This document shows positions 49,452 to 61,011 of a stretch of DNA of 64,000 nt, one piece after another (position 1 is the first letter of the stretch; each line of letters starts with the position of its first letter). The notes beneath the pieces were generated by a model. The model saw only the letters and a program-made list of their open reading frames with translations, searched no databases and was not told the origin of the DNA. Both the position numbers and the translations under genes were made by a program. The stretch comes from Dermanyssus gallinae. Lineage: Eukaryota > Arthropoda > Arachnida > Mesostigmata > Dermanyssidae. The stretch spans positions 1-64,000 of the forward strand of contig QVRM01005606.1 in NCBI GenBank assembly GCA_003439945.1, given 5' to 3'.

Positions 49452-51038
49452 ATGCCTGTGAAACGAACGCCACCGAGACGGCAAGGGAAGGAGCCGCCCG
49501 AACCACGTACACCGGTGCATGCAGAACGTGCAGTGGTATCGGATGAACGTATTGATGAAGCAATCAGAGATGCGGGCGGTCCAGCTTGTCATCTAAAGAC
49601 GAGTTGTGGGAAGCGCGCGGCATCAAGCCCGGTGGAAGACACTCGCAACAAAGATATGCGTGTATCGCAGGTTGATTCTTCTCCAGCGAGCACGGAGGTT
49701 GCCGGCGAAACAACCGAGGGGGCGTTAACGGGAGAAAATAAGGACGTGGCGCAGAGAACGCTTACTGAAGAGAGGGACGATGTAACAACAGTCACTACCG
49801 ACGTTCAAGAAAAAGATGATCTCACCGACGATGATGGTTTCCAAACAGTGACGCGCAACAAACGATTGCGTGAGTCAAAGGTGGTACTCGTCAAACAGGT
49901 GGCTGTAATATTTACAGCTGATGATAACGCTTTGGAGACGCGTTTCAATGACGTATATCACTGCATTGCGCAACACATCAAAGGCAAAGTTGAAGAACCT
50001 CGATTTACTAGAAATGGGGAACTCGTTATTGCAGTAGAAGACGAGGTTGACAGAGGTACTTTGCTATCGCTGCAAGAGTTGGCGGGAGTCAAGGTATCTG
50101 CGAGAATAAGCGGAGCTCGCTCCTCAGTAAAAGGCAAGATTTCTGGTGTGCACCCTTCTATATCCGAAGCAGCCGTATTAGCTTCTCTTACATCGTATGG
50201 AGTCTCCGAAGCAGTCCGAGTGAAGACAAAGAATCCAAGCACCAATATTGTAACGGCAACGGAGCATGTTATTCTGACCTTTGCAGGCAACAACTTTCCA
50301 GCAGAGGTCCGCCTGGGACTTAAACAACACGGGGTCATGTTGTACCGCGAGCCAATGCAATGCTTCAGATGCTTTAGCATGGATCATTTAGTTACCAATT
50401 GCAAGATGACAAATCCGAGATGCCGGAGGTGCGGGTCACAAGAGCATTTAAGGAAAGACTGTAAGGCAGAAGCCCGCTGCTGCCTGTGCAATGGTTGCCA
50501 CGAAGCCACCTGGGGGTCCTGCCCACATAGGTTGCGCCGCATGGACATGCTAAATAAAACGTCGCGAAACATATTACAAAGGCAAACAGAAGCCCCAAGT
50601 ATTCCACTCTGCGCTCCAGTAGCCTACGTACACGCGTCGGATAACTTCTCCAAACGCAGTTGGTCTTCTGTAGTAAAGAACAGAATTAAAATAGCCAACG
50701 ACCCCGCAGAGAGCAAAATGCTCGGAACCCAAACTGCGCCGGCTGAAAAAAGACCATCTGTGGCCAAAAATAGTGATGGTCTTGTCCAATCTATCATGGA
50801 TAAGATTACCCCTTGTATCGTAGAAGCAGTACAAGCGGCAATCACCAGTGCCATTGGCAAAATAATGCCATCTCTATTCTCGCAGCTGTTGGGATCAGCG
50901 AGCTCCTTTAAAACAAAGAAGCACCCTGAAAATATTGAGATTGGAGATGCACTCCGACACTCAATCGAAGCGTCCCTACGAGAAGCGCTTCATGTCTCCA
51001 CGAATGAGGTGACTCCAGATACTGCCGGAAAAAAATAA
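49452..51038 (+). CDS. Knuckle-family ORF1 (RNA-binding, three CCHC knuckles)
   Basis: 528 residues from an ATG, uninterrupted. Residues ~1-135 are charged and disordered-looking. Residues ~145-300 form a compact domain with IFTADDNALETRFNDVYHCI, SLQELAGVKVSARISG and GKISGVHPSISEAAVLASLT, probably an RNA-recognition-like fold; that is inference. Residues ~303-355 hold the knuckles CFRCFSMDHLVTNC, CRRCGSQEHLRKDC and a third CLCNGCHEATWGSCPH. An amphipathic region (DKITPCIVEAVQAAITSAIG) and HSIEASLREALH close the protein. ORF1 proteins of this kind coat element RNA. It ends GKK at TAA; ORF2 opens in the +1 frame at 51058 and has no ATG before the endonuclease. Confidence 0.85.
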   Translation: MPVKRTPPRRQGKEPPEPRTPVHAERAVVSDERIDEAIRDAGGPACHLKTSCGKRAASSPVEDTRNKDMRVSQVDSSPASTEVAGETTEGALTGENKDVAQRTLTEERDDVTTVTTDVQEKDDLTDDDGFQTVTRNKRLRESKVVLVKQVAVIFTADDNALETRFNDVYHCIAQHIKGKVEEPRFTRNGELVIAVEDEVDRGTLLSLQELAGVKVSARISGARSSVKGKISGVHPSISEAAVLASLTSYGVSEAVRVKTKNPSTNIVTATEHVILTFAGNNFPAEVRLGLKQHGVMLYREPMQCFRCFSMDHLVTNCKMTNPRCRRCGSQEHLRKDCKAEARCCLCNGCHEATWGSCPHRLRRMDMLNKTSRNILQRQTEAPSIPLCAPVAYVHASDNFSKRSWSSVVKNRIKIANDPAESKMLGTQTAPAEKRPSVAKNSDGLVQSIMDKITPCIVEAVQAAITSAIGKIMPSLFSQLLGSASSFKTKKHPENIEIGDALRHSIEASLREALHVSTNEVTPDTAGKK

Positions 51039-51135
51039 GAGTAAAGGGCACTCGTGACCAAAGCTCGCACGTGCAGGTAGTGTCACGGCAAAAGGCATTT
51101 CAAGACCAAGCCAGAAACAGCAACAACAAATCACC

Positions 51136-53884
51136 TTCTTTCAATGGAACTGCGAAAATATAAAATCAACCTTGGCCTTTCTTCCTCTGACTATGGATTC
51201 TCAATATGACGTGCTGAGACCTGGGCCACAGAACCAACTGTTGTTTCTGGCTGGTACCTGATAGAATGTCTTGGACAACGGAGTGAAGGCCTTGGAAGAG
51301 CAAGCGGTGGAGTAGCTGTACTATACAACAGTAAGCTTAATGGAATTGAAGCACTATACACAGAGGACAACTGCGTTGTACTTGCAGGAAGTTCCATAAA
51401 TATAATTGCAATGTATTCTAGTCCATCGGAAGCTATTCCCGACCTGTTGGAAAAGCTAGTGTATTGCTTGGACAAAGTCGACCTTAACAAAACAACAGTG
51501 CTTTGCGGGGATCTCAACTGCTCTCTCGACAAACCGGACAATGTTAGAACAGATGCACTTATCAGCACGTTAGCGTCCCGTTGTATGTGGGTGGTTTCCA
51601 CAGCCGAGGAACCGACCTATGTAGCTCCACAAGGGAGGTCTACGATAGATATATTCGCCACAAACGCCAGACACGATAGCATCAGGTACGAGGGCCCACA
51701 GTTAAACACTCTGGCCTTTGGTACTAGACGACATCTTCCTGTTGCAATGTCGCTTACGGTGCATTATCAGGCAGCAGGCCAAAGGCGGCAACGGTTAAAC
51801 GCTGCCGTTGACTCAACCCGCTTACTGGAGCTCCCGCCAGATGTTCTCCCTGTTCCGAACCCCCTGAATGTCGCAGTATATGCAACACAAGTTAAATATG
51901 TCATACTGCACAGCGTGCGTCCCCAGCCGAGTAAACCTCGAACAACCTGTTGGTATACCCGAGAATGCCGATCTCTGAAACACTGTATGATTCAGACGTA
52001 TATCTTGGCAAAAATTCGTCCGGAAAAGACCTTCCTGTATACGAATGCCAGTCGGATCTATAAAAAGGCGGTGCGTAGAGCTAAACTGAAGCACGAGATA
52101 GAAGCACAAAACAAGCTTCTCAGACAGTCCCAGCTTCATCCACATAAATGGTTACGCTCCGAGATACGCTCAACAGCCTGTCCAGTATCACCTGAGCGGC
52201 TGCATAGTTATTTTCGACAGATGTTTGCCAGCTCATCAACGATTCCTAGTTGCATCCCGATATACGTCTCCGTTTGGGGACAAAGGACAACCAAAGCTCG
52301 ACAGGAGCTGGTTCGCCCTATCGGTATCTCGGAGGTTGTGGATGTGATAATGAAAGCGCCGTCAGGAAAGGCTGCGGGCCCAGACCTTGTTCGGAATGAA
52401 CATCTGCAGCAGGCGATTATTGTGGCTCCTTGTCTTGCTTCTCTCTTCAACGAAATCTTGAAGACATCGCACTTACCTGAAGAATGGAAAGTCAGCCTTT
52501 TAAGTGTGTTACCGAAGGGAAAAGAGGATCCCTTGATACCTTCGTCGTACCGTGGCATAGCAAAGAAAAGCGTCATTTACAAAGTACTGTCAGCATTGGT
52601 AGCACGTCGACTAGAAGATTTTTTGGAAAGTACCGAGTGCTTGCCAGAGCAGCAGCACGGCTTTAGGCAAGGGAGGTCGACGATGACGGCTTGCTCCGTT
52701 CTTCTCAATAGTATTCAAATGACTCTACGGGTTAAACGTAACTTTCTTTTTGCTGTTTTCGTAGACTTTAAGGCGGCTTTTGATACGGCGTCACGAACAA
52801 TAATCCTAGAGAAATTAGCGTTATGTGGTGTTCCAGCGGTAATACTGAAGTTATTACAAGCTATGCTGCAGGAGGGGTATGTAATCATCGACGACGGGGT
52901 AACTGAACACACCCCTATTACTCAGACTACAGGAGTTGCACAAGGCGATAATCTTAGCCCGCTATTATTCTCAATATTGGTGAGCGATCTCCCGGACAAA
53001 ATCAGCGTCGACACCCGCAAGTTAGTACACTCATGTATGCTGATGACCTCGTCCTCTACTTCCGGAGTTGATTTCATCTGCAGCAATCGCTTGCTTCACT
53101 CCAAAAGTTTGTTGACCTAAATGCTCTAGTGATAAACGCAGCAAAAACGAAAGCAATGAAGTTTCGCCGCGGAGGTAGACTCGCAGAAAAAGACGAATTG
53201 CGCTTAAGCTCCGAACCAATAGATTTTGTTCAACATTTTTTTTATCTTGGAGTAATCTTTTCAACGCAGGGTTTACATTTCACTAAACATATCGAGGTAA
53301 GAGCTCGTAAGGGCATTTTATCGTTTCATAATATCCCAGAGCCTCATCGGTTGTCACTAGATGTCGCTCTCAAACTTTTTAATTTAAAGGTTGCGCCGAC
53401 CGCTGCTTACGGGATACAGGTCATATGGCCCCACCTATCAAAAGCAAATCTGGAAGTACTTGACAAAATTAAAGCCAGCTTTCTAAAAAGAGTGCTAGTA
53501 GTTCACCGCACTAGCCGCAATCGTCTTGTGTATCTGTTGGCCTCGACACCACTTTTTGTGGAGGAGCTCAGGGCAACTTATGCTTTACAGAAAACGGAGG
53601 CCTTTGAGAATCATCTTGCCGAATGGGAGTATAAATTTGCGGATGTTGATTGGCGTTTTTATGAGACTAGAGCGATGACTACAGACTACTGGAAAAGTCC
53701 ATGTTGTAGAAACAGATACTTCGTTACTGGGTTTGCAATGCATGGATTTCATATGAAGATATGTATACGAAATGGGTGGCATGAGATATCAAACGAGTGT
53801 GAATGCAACCTATGCGGACAATCATGTGATCTGTATCATCTCCAACAGTGTACAAAAACAAAGTCGCTGATAAAAGTTACTTAG
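51136..53884 (+). pseudogene. Knuckle-family ORF2 endonuclease-RT with three lesions
   Basis: The endonuclease begins FFQWNCENIKST (51136). At about 51213 ten bases are missing compared with the copy at 13010 (LVLTETWA there), which removes residues before ETW and shifts the frame. From 51411 the frame runs cleanly: VDLNKTTVLCGDLNCSLDKP, STIDIFATN, AKKSVIYKVLSALVARRL, FVDFKAAFDTASR (motif A) and TTGVAQGDNLSPLLFS (motif B). A second shift lies between about 53000 and 53027. In the new frame TLMYADDLVLYF (53036-53047 encodes YADD) is followed by TGA where other copies have CGA (Arg), a likely CpG decay. MKFRRGGRL and the rest continue to the zinc motif CECNLCGQSCDLYHLQQC. Confidence 0.85.
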
Positions 53885-53935
53885 GAGAACTGTAGCACAT
53901 ATGTGCTAGTGTGGGCAAAATAAAACGTGCAAGGA

Positions 53936-54236
53936 AGTTGAGATTGCTAAACTGAAAGCGGGAGAGGGGCGGGGTAGAATGGGTATACGATAATTCAAGA
54001 GCGAGTGGGCTATTGGCAGATGCCAGGGCAGGGATGTTGGAAATTACCTAGTCGATATTACAAAGAAGAGGTTGTCAGAATGGAAAGCAAATACTCAGTA
54101 GGTATTGAAGTAGACATGGATTATATGGATGCGTAGGTAATATATATGCTGCCGCTCTAAGCGCCCCTGATATAAAAGGGTGACATGTGTATTTAGGTAT
54201 ACATGCCAAGCGAACAATAAATCAATCAATCAATCA
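53936..54236 (+). mobile_element. Retrotransposon 3' tail ending in (AATC)n
   Basis: Non-coding sequence that finishes 'cgaacaataaatcaatcaatcaatcat' (54215-54236). A short-repeat tail after AATAAA is typical of the 3' ends of several non-LTR clades. No coding part is attached, so it may be a very short 5'-truncated copy or a SINE mobilised by such an element. Confidence 0.5.
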
Positions 54237-54640
54237 TATATTTTATGAACGGCCATAGTATACCTAATGTGTCAACATACAAAGACCTAGGTGTTACATT
54301 TGATTGTCAAATAATGCATACATCTCATATCGCCGAAGTTGTAAAATCTGCGTCTCGCTTGTGCAATCTCATTCTTAGAGCGTTTATGAGGGCATGATCC
54401 AGCAATGTACATAGAACAGTATTATACGCTTGTTGTACCAACGTGGACATACTGTTCCCACGTGTGGGCACTATTTTATATAAAATATGTAGAACTGCTC
54501 TAGCGAGTGCAGGATAAATTCGTCAAACGAGTCGCATGGCGTCACAAGACGCGAGAGCCCCGTATTCCCAAACGTGAGCGAGTACCAAATGCCAGTTGAC
54601 GTGAGACTTAAACAGCTAATTCGGAGTAATAACTTTAGTA
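54237..54640 (+). pseudogene. CR1-like reverse transcriptase C-terminal fragment
   Basis: FMNGHSIPNVSTYKDLGVTF, HIAEVVKSASRLCNLILRAF, a stop, then in shifting frames VLYA...VPTWTYCSHVWALF and VQDKFVKRVAW. The DLGVTFD, LYxxYVxPxxxYCSxVW and VQxxFxKRV steps are the post-palm signature of CR1/Jockey-type RTs. No catalytic motif remains. Confidence 0.65.
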
Positions 54641-55469
54641 CCTTTTTTACAGTTCGTGTTAATAATCTTCGTAGTGGTGTGTCAGTTACTCCACCGAAAG
54701 TTGCTAATGTCGAAGTGGTGAATAACGCGTTCGCATTGAGAGTTTTGCGACGTGCCCATGAGTGTGAAGACTACAATGTGATTTCAACACCCTTTTTTAA
54801 TAAAAGAGACTCTGTATTGTGCACTCGTAAAAAGCCCCAGATATTTCATGTTTTAATATTTTAGTTATTCGTATAAGCAGTTTTCAAAAATGAACTTTCG
54901 AAGCAGGAAACAACCAAGGTGCCCCAAGAAACGAGGATGACAAACCTGTTCTTCGGCCAACAACCCCGATAAGTCGGTCAATCATCGGTTTATTGGAGAT
55001 GCAGCTCTGGTTAAGTGTGTCTTTGAGGTGTAGTGAATTGGGCTTGTTTTGGCTTCGCCAGGACGAGAGCTCTTCGTAACCATTTAAAAGGTTATTTCAT
55101 AAGCTTTCACTCCGCCGCAGCAGTTCAATAAAACGTTAAATTCAAGGCCACAAAATTGCATTTTTTGTCAAAATCATGCCACGCATAGGAAACGTCGGGG
55201 GAAGCAGCAGAGGCCTAGTGACCGCGATGGCTAACTAAATTGTGCTTTTGCATCGTCGATTGGGTCGGAAATGCAAACTTCGTAAGACGCCTAGAATTAA
55301 ATGTATTTTTATATAGAGGTTGTTTTTGACAGTAACTATGATCGGCACCCTAGGGGCTTATGATTGTCGTGTGGCATATATTCAGTACACCGAGAGCCGG
55401 ACATGTTGAGGTATCAAAAGTTCTCAACAGTTTTTGTGACAGTGCGGCCGCTTACTTTTAGCGGTATGA
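54641..55469. other. No gene seen; contains a dispersed repeat
   Basis: 54877-54990 is a repeat shared with 61630-61735 (listed separately). Otherwise no recognisable content. Confidence 0.4.
54877..54990 (+). repeat. Dispersed repeat, copy 1
   Basis: 'cagttttcaaaaatgaac', 'aaacaaccaag', 'ctcttcgg/ttcttcggccaac', 'gaccccgataagtc(a/g)gtc' are shared in order with 61630-61735 on the same strand. Nature unknown; possibly a SINE body. Confidence 0.55.
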
Positions 55470-55640
55470 CTTATCATCTATTTTTGATGAGCATTACTCA
55501 AAGAAAATTGGATCAACAACGAGGATCAAACCGACGACATCCCGATAAACGACACCGATAATAGTGCACTTGTCCCCTAAGACTACGCCGTTGCGGGAGA
55601 GCTGAAACGCGCATAACGACAATTGGCTCGGGGTTTATTG
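55470..55640 (-). repeat. tRNA-derived SINE, family 2 (second copy)
   Basis: The minus strand has an A-box-like TAGTCTTAGGGGA, a degraded B box (GGTTTGATCC) and the same tail as at 46105-46205. Confidence 0.58.
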
Positions 55641-56589
55641 AGCCTATCACGCTGTGTCGATCGCTGCCTCCTTGGTTATACCCTGGGATTAAACAGTCAA
55701 GAGGCGCCAATAAGCGTAATAAAAAAAAAAACAAATTATACGAAATCCGACGCAGGGTTGATGGTAAGGTTCACAGGGAAACAACTGATAGCAGTTACGG
55801 CGCAGTCGTGTTTTGTGTGTGCTGATTAGGCGCAGTTTCTAATGCAAGGTTGTGCCACAAAAACTAAATAGAGTTTTCAGAGCATTAAAAACCATCGCTA
55901 TTTATTGCCCTGGAAACATTCATTACCTTAAGCGGAATTTTCATGCCGCTTCATTGCCCTTATGAATTGCAGTTGTACTGGAGCACGTAAAAAAATGACA
56001 TCCAGAATTTTAAATGATTGTGTGTGTGTGTGTGCGACTCTCTATGAACTAGGGCTTAGAATTTTGATCTCTCAGTGTTTCTAAAACCGTACTTGGTTCG
56101 AGGGCGTTTTGTATATTAAGAACGGACGAATACAATTGCTGATCTGGCTAAGCGGTAGATCCCCAAATTGGCAAAAAAAAAAATTGTACGCGCAGTATCT
56201 AGTCGGTAAAAAGATTATGGCTCGTGTGGATAATATCTGTTTCATCAATCCGAACCGGTATCGCTCTAATATATTTTGTGCACACACTGGTTTGATACAT
56301 CATGCGCGCAGCAAACAGGCATCACATCACAAAGGTGGAACTGCGTACTTTGTGGAACTGCCTATTTGGAGCAGCCAGATGGTCCTCTCGACAGGCAGTC
56401 TGCGTTCATGTGGCTTTTTTTTGCTCTGGGAGGTTTCGGTAATGCATGATGCACATGCGCCACTAGCAGCCTGCGTGACTAGTGTAAGACTCGCAAACCC
56501 ACTAAACCCGGAATCCTTTCCGCCCCCCCAGGCTCGGTAATACTTCGACATTACATCGAAGCCGTGGGAGGGACGCCTCTGTCGTTCTC
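55641..56589. other. No gene seen; short (GT)n
   Basis: A GT dinucleotide tract lies at about 56018-56034. Open frames here are unremarkable. Confidence 0.4.
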
Positions 56590-56601
56590 CTTCAATGAGC
56601 T

Positions 56602-57546
56602 CTATCCCTGACTCTCATCCCGCACGTACCTGCGGTTGAATAGGGGGATGCCATTTTGTAATCCGTCCTGTGAGGGTGCGTCGAGACCATGAGGGCCTGA
56701 CTGCTCCCCACCCCTCCCCCCCTCCCTCGGCTCCTCGTCTCGACCACTCTCCCGAGAGACCCGCTCAAACCTCTCCCGCCTAGCCGTTTCCTTGGCTGTC
56801 TTAAGTGACAAAACGGCGTCGAACAAGTTTGTCGCCTCCTTCCATGCCTCCGCCGAAGTCATCATTTGGGCGACCACCTCCTTAATGGGTCGGCCTCTTA
56901 CAGCGGTTGGTGCTGCGTCCCGTGCTTCCCTGAGAGCATCACACCACAGAACAGTATGCTCTACGTTGTCCGTTTCTCCAGAGTCGCACAGTACGCAAAT
57001 ATTGCTGATGGCCTTCTTGATCCTTGACAGGTAGCTCTGGAACTGGCCGTGTCCGGTCAGAACCTGAGTCGTCCAGTAGGAAAGCTCCCCGTGTCGGCGG
57101 TCATACCATACCCTGAGGTCTGGTATCAGACTCTTGGTCCAGCTGTCTGTGGTCACACCGGGTCTTACCTGCGCCCATTCCTCATGCCAGGCCGATATGG
57201 TGGCACTCCTGGCCCTGGTGAGATCCAGACCTTCGTCTAGATACATTTTACTTCGTTCGGCCTCTAGGAGGTCCCATGGCGGCGTCTTGGCTAAAACCAG
57301 GAGAGCCTCGGTCGAGACTGTTCGATACGCCCGGCTTACCCTGATTGCCAGCGTTCGTTCGGTCGATCTTAGTGCCCTCCTATTTTTCGCCGTCCGCATT
57401 GCCATGTCCCCCCAGACTGGGGCTGCGTATAGCGCCGTTAATTCGGCCACCGAGTCCAGGAGCCTTCTCTTCACCTCAGCCACCCCACCGACCCTAGGCA
57501 TGATCCGCACCAGGCTCAGGGAGACCCTTTGGGCCTTTTTGGCCAC
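56602..57546 (-). pseudogene. R1-clade ORF2 C-terminal domain
   Basis: RLLDSVAELTALYAAPVWGD and RTLAIRVSRAYRTVSTEALL are the post-palm region. WTTQVLTGHGQFQSYLSRIK then CVLCDSGETDNVEHTVLWC is the CCHC-type zinc motif. An Arg/Glu-rich tail ends RRYVRDESQG. About 314 residues open without interruption. Confidence 0.82.
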
Positions 57547-57811
57547 GTACTAAACGTGTGCCGATCCGGTCAGTCCAGTGTCTAGTATGACCCCAAGGTA
57601 CTTTACCTTCTTTCTGATTTCTATCGGGTGGCCCGCCATCACGAGGTTAATGTCGGTCGTCCTCTTTCTGCCTGTTAGGTACATCGCCTTTGTCTTGTCG
57701 GGCGGCAGTGTCAAGTGATAGGACTCCATCTACATGGACACTATTGGCAAGGCCTCATTGGCGGCGCTCTAGAAGGCTATTTTGCTCCTGGCCGTTATCA
57801 TGAGTGCAAGG

Positions 57812-58740
57812 TCATCGGCGTACGCTAACGTCTCCACCCCATACGGGAGACCTCGAATCTCGAGCACCCCGTCGTAAGCTATGTTCCAGAGCACGTACTC
57901 CTGCCCCCCCTGCAACCAAGCCTCTGTCATTCAGGTAGGATAAAATCATTTGACGGATGTAGAAGGAAAAGCCCTTCCTCTTCATCGCCTCCACAATTAC
58001 TTTCCAATTCATTGTGTTAAAGGCATTTTTGACATCCAGGAAGATCAGGAGCACGAATCCCCTTGTTTTAGGGGTCTTCATAGTCTCCTCACTTTTCAGG
58101 AAACCGTACTGGGCATCTAATAGGGCGTTCTTTGCCTGAATCTCGTCGTTTAGTTTCTTGACTATAAAGTTCTCCAGGATCTTACCCATAGCGTCAATGA
58201 GGCATATGGGCCGGTAAGCCGAAGGCCCCGTCTTCCTCCCGGGTTTGCGGATCAGCACCAGGCTTGCCCTTTTCCACAATCTCGGGAATCTCCCCTCTCT
58301 CAGAAGCTTGTTGGCAAGGTCTTGGAAGACCTTAGGCCACCTTTTGACCAGTAGCCTCGCTACCTCTGGGAGAATATCGTCTAGGCCGGGCGCTTTATCA
58401 GTTGCCAACCGATTCCGGGCTTGACCTCCAGCGTTACCTTCGGAATGTCTTCCGGGGTGACTGAGAACTCCTTGTTTTCTCTCCGCGGCTGTGCCGGAAA
58501 AAGACCGGTTACAGTCTCCCGCAGCACATCCGGGGGGAGTTTCGGGGGAGGTCTCCGAAGTTTGGCCATAACTACTTGGTACGGCAGACCCCATACGTCG
58601 TTTTCCACCGCGTCTGTCAGCTCTTTCTCCGTTCGGGCTTTACTTGTGGCGATGAGTCCTCGGAGCCTCGATCGAGCAGCCTTGTACTCCGTTAATTGGG
58701 ATTCAGCTCTTGCGGTCTCTCCCTCCCCGTAAGATCCCAC
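57812..58740 (-). pseudogene. R1-clade ORF2 linker and reverse transcriptase
   Basis: Linker: AARSRLRGLIATSKARTEKE, VWGLPYQVVMAKLR. RT: KAPGLDDILPEVARLL, AYRPICLIDAMGKILENFIV, DAQYGFLKSEETMKT, LLIFLDVKNAFNTMNWKVIV (motif A) and LSYLNDRGL. After a frame change around 57900-57930 the region 57899-57780 yields a degraded motif B/C segment (AYADDLALM-like). Several frame breaks make it inactive. Confidence 0.8.
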
Positions 58741-59007
58741 CCGTCGGTTTCTTCACGCTAACCAGCTGCGTGTTCTCGGAAAAACCCTGTTTAGGCTAAT
58801 GTAAGTCCTGCGGGCAGCTGCGATCCTTTTGTTCCACCAGTAGTTGGGAGGGTGGCTGCTCCCGTGGCGTTGTGATGGAGCAGTTTTCTCGCATGCTGTA
58901 GAGAGTATGTTGATTACTTGCTATTCATCTCCCACCGTGTCTCCCAGTCGTTTGCAACCCTCGTCTATTTCAGCCACTAGAATATTGGCGTCGAGTTTCC
59001 GCATCTG

Positions 59008-59651
59008 CTATCTCTTACTAGGGGGCGGGGCGAGGGCCACCTCGGGGGTACTGATGGTGAAACAGATGTATCTGTGGTCACTCAGGGTTTCCTCCGTCTC
59101 CCTCACCCTCCACTCTACCACCAGTGGAGAGGCCGCCTCATTGACCATTGTTAGGTCAATGAAGGCCGTCTGGCTCCCTCTGGAAATGGTGGGGACTCTT
59201 CCGTCATTAAGAACCATTAGACTCTTTTCAGCCATCTACTCCTGTAGAGTTTGAGCCCGTCTAGTTGTGGTCCGGCTACACCATGCTATGCTGGCTGGGT
59301 TAAAATCCCCGGTGCCCTTGCGCTCTGGGCAAGTTCCTCGAGAAATTTCTCGAACTCCCCCTCCCCCCTGTTAAGAGAGAAGTAGCAGCTATAGAAGACC
59401 CGGTCAATCTCCAGCCAGGAGAACCCCCTCCCCGACCCCTCGCCCCTAATTGCGAGGTTTCTCTCGGAGTTCGTCCACCAGATTGCGGTATCCGCCTCTG
59501 CGTCAGATACCCAGTCTGCCTTCCGCTTGGTGATCGCTATGTTTGGCTCGGAGAGCAGGCAGAGGCCTATGGACTCTCTGCGTACTATCTCATCGAGCAT
59601 GTCATGCGCCGCCCTGCAGCGGTTAAGGTTTACCTGAAGTATCTTTAACAT
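59008..59651 (-). pseudogene. R1-clade ORF2 endonuclease
   Basis: MLKILQVNLNRCRAAHDMLD, GLCLLSEPNI, GFSWLEIDRVFYSCYFSLNR, then after breaks RGSQTAFIDLTMVNEA and TEETLSDHRYICFTI (the SDH active-site motif of APE-type endonucleases). The GDFN-type segment falls in the damaged interval 59230-59290. Confidence 0.8.
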
Positions 59652-59857
59652 TGGTCGGATAAAGGGCCCCTACCTACTAAGTTCCAATCACCCTTTCCGT
59701 CCCCTGCTGGGATAACGGTTTTCTTCTTATGCTTAGCCTTCTTGTCTTTATTCCCATTTTTATTGCTCTTCTTGGTTATTTGGGCTTGTACTTGGGTCTC
59801 CTTGCCATTTACCTGTCCTTTGGCGACGCCCCTTCGGGCCTCCCGCCGCTGCTCGAC

Positions 59858-61011
59858 TTACTCCCTATAGGCCGGGCAAGACATCCTATCCGCTAGGTGC
59901 CCCTCTGTTCCGCAGACCAGACACTTTGGTGTCGTTGCTTTGCAATTGGCTACCAGGTAGTCAGGTTCACCACATTTGTGGCATACCCGAGGCATCTGGC
60001 TCTCTGCTTTACAGTATTGGGCCTTATGGCCCGGCCTATGACACTTGTAGCAGTTGGGGAGCCTAATCCGCTCCTCAGGTCTGCACCGCCTCGAGCCCAG
60101 CTTAAGGGTCTTGCGGGAGCATATGGCTCTTGCCGCCGCCGGGGACGCCGTAACCAGTGCGTACCAAACTTCAGCTCTTCTAAGCCTTGGCTTGGTAGCT
60201 GTGATCTTGGCGCTGGCCGGAAACTGCAAGGCCTTCTGCAGTTCCCTTTCGACCTGTTTCCCGTCCAAGAGTGGGTCAATCCCCCACAGGGCGATGGTCT
60301 GCCCCTGGTTGAGCTCTCGGCAGTCGGCCTGCATCTTTGCAGATTCCCGAATGGCCGCCGCCATTTTCGCTCCTGCGCCCTTTTCACTCTCCTCTATTCT
60401 AAATATAAGGTCACCCTCCTTAATTTTAACTACCCCCCTAACCGTTATCCCGGCGCCCTCCTGCTGCCTGACATGTTCTCTAACACCCCGGAGAGTGTCG
60501 GCGGACGTTTTTCTCTCTTTGACCTTAACCCTGAGGGTGCTCCTTGCTCCCTGGTCCGCCCAGGTGGTAGCCTCCGGTTTGGCTCCGGTCTTCCTTGTTT
60601 GTCTCGAGCAAACCTCTAGAAGGCCACTGCCGTCGCCGGCCTTTCGGCAGCAGATTTCCAAAGCCTGTAGAAACGTCTGTGTGCGGCGCCCCCTTGTGAC
60701 GTGCATCAGCGGGGGTTTCTCCCCGCCAACTAGCCCCAGCGCTTTTCCCAGAATCGTCGTCCCTAGTGCTTCTTCCGGGTTTATCACTCCCACTACTAAG
60801 TACCATGAGAGGCCGCTTGGTTTACCGAACCCTCTATGAATTCGACGGCGTCGCTATTATTGAGAACGCTATTAAGAACAGCGGCCGTCCCTGCGTTCAT
60901 GTCAGCCACCGCTGCGAACGTGGGAAACTGTGCCGCCAGCCTCTCTATTAAATCCCTATCCGAATCTGACCCCTTAGTGATAACCGCTACCCTAACCTCC
61001 CTCACGTTCAT
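59858..61011 (-). pseudogene. R1-clade ORF1 (gag-like, CCHC knuckles)
   Basis: The N-terminus MNVREVRVAVITKGSDSDRD is in one frame (61011-60796); after a shift, the rest runs to 59858: RGVREHVRQQEGAGITVRGV, TIALWGIDPLLDGKQVEREL, TKPRLRRAEVWYALVTASPA. Knuckles: CYKCHRPGHKAQYC, CHKCGEPDYLVANC (His replaced by Tyr) and CLVCGTEGHLADRMSC. This is the RNA-binding protein of the element. Confidence 0.8.

Larger units (their letters stand above)
49380..53935 (+). mobile_element. Nearly full-length knuckle-family non-LTR retrotransposon
   Basis: About 4.5 kb with a short 5' UTR, intact ORF1 (49452-51038), ORF2 with three lesions (51136-53884) and a short 3' UTR with AATAAA at about 53920. ORF1 has three zinc knuckles instead of a PHD finger, so it is distinct from the element at 30396-34988, although the ORF2 proteins are clearly related. 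I could not find a target duplication; the 5' boundary is approximate. Confidence 0.8.

Noticed and set aside
51000..51060. Frameshift site at the A-run ending knuckle-family ORF1
   Set aside because: The A-run precedes the TAA, but the endonuclease frame is +1 and a -1 slip would lead into the wrong frame.
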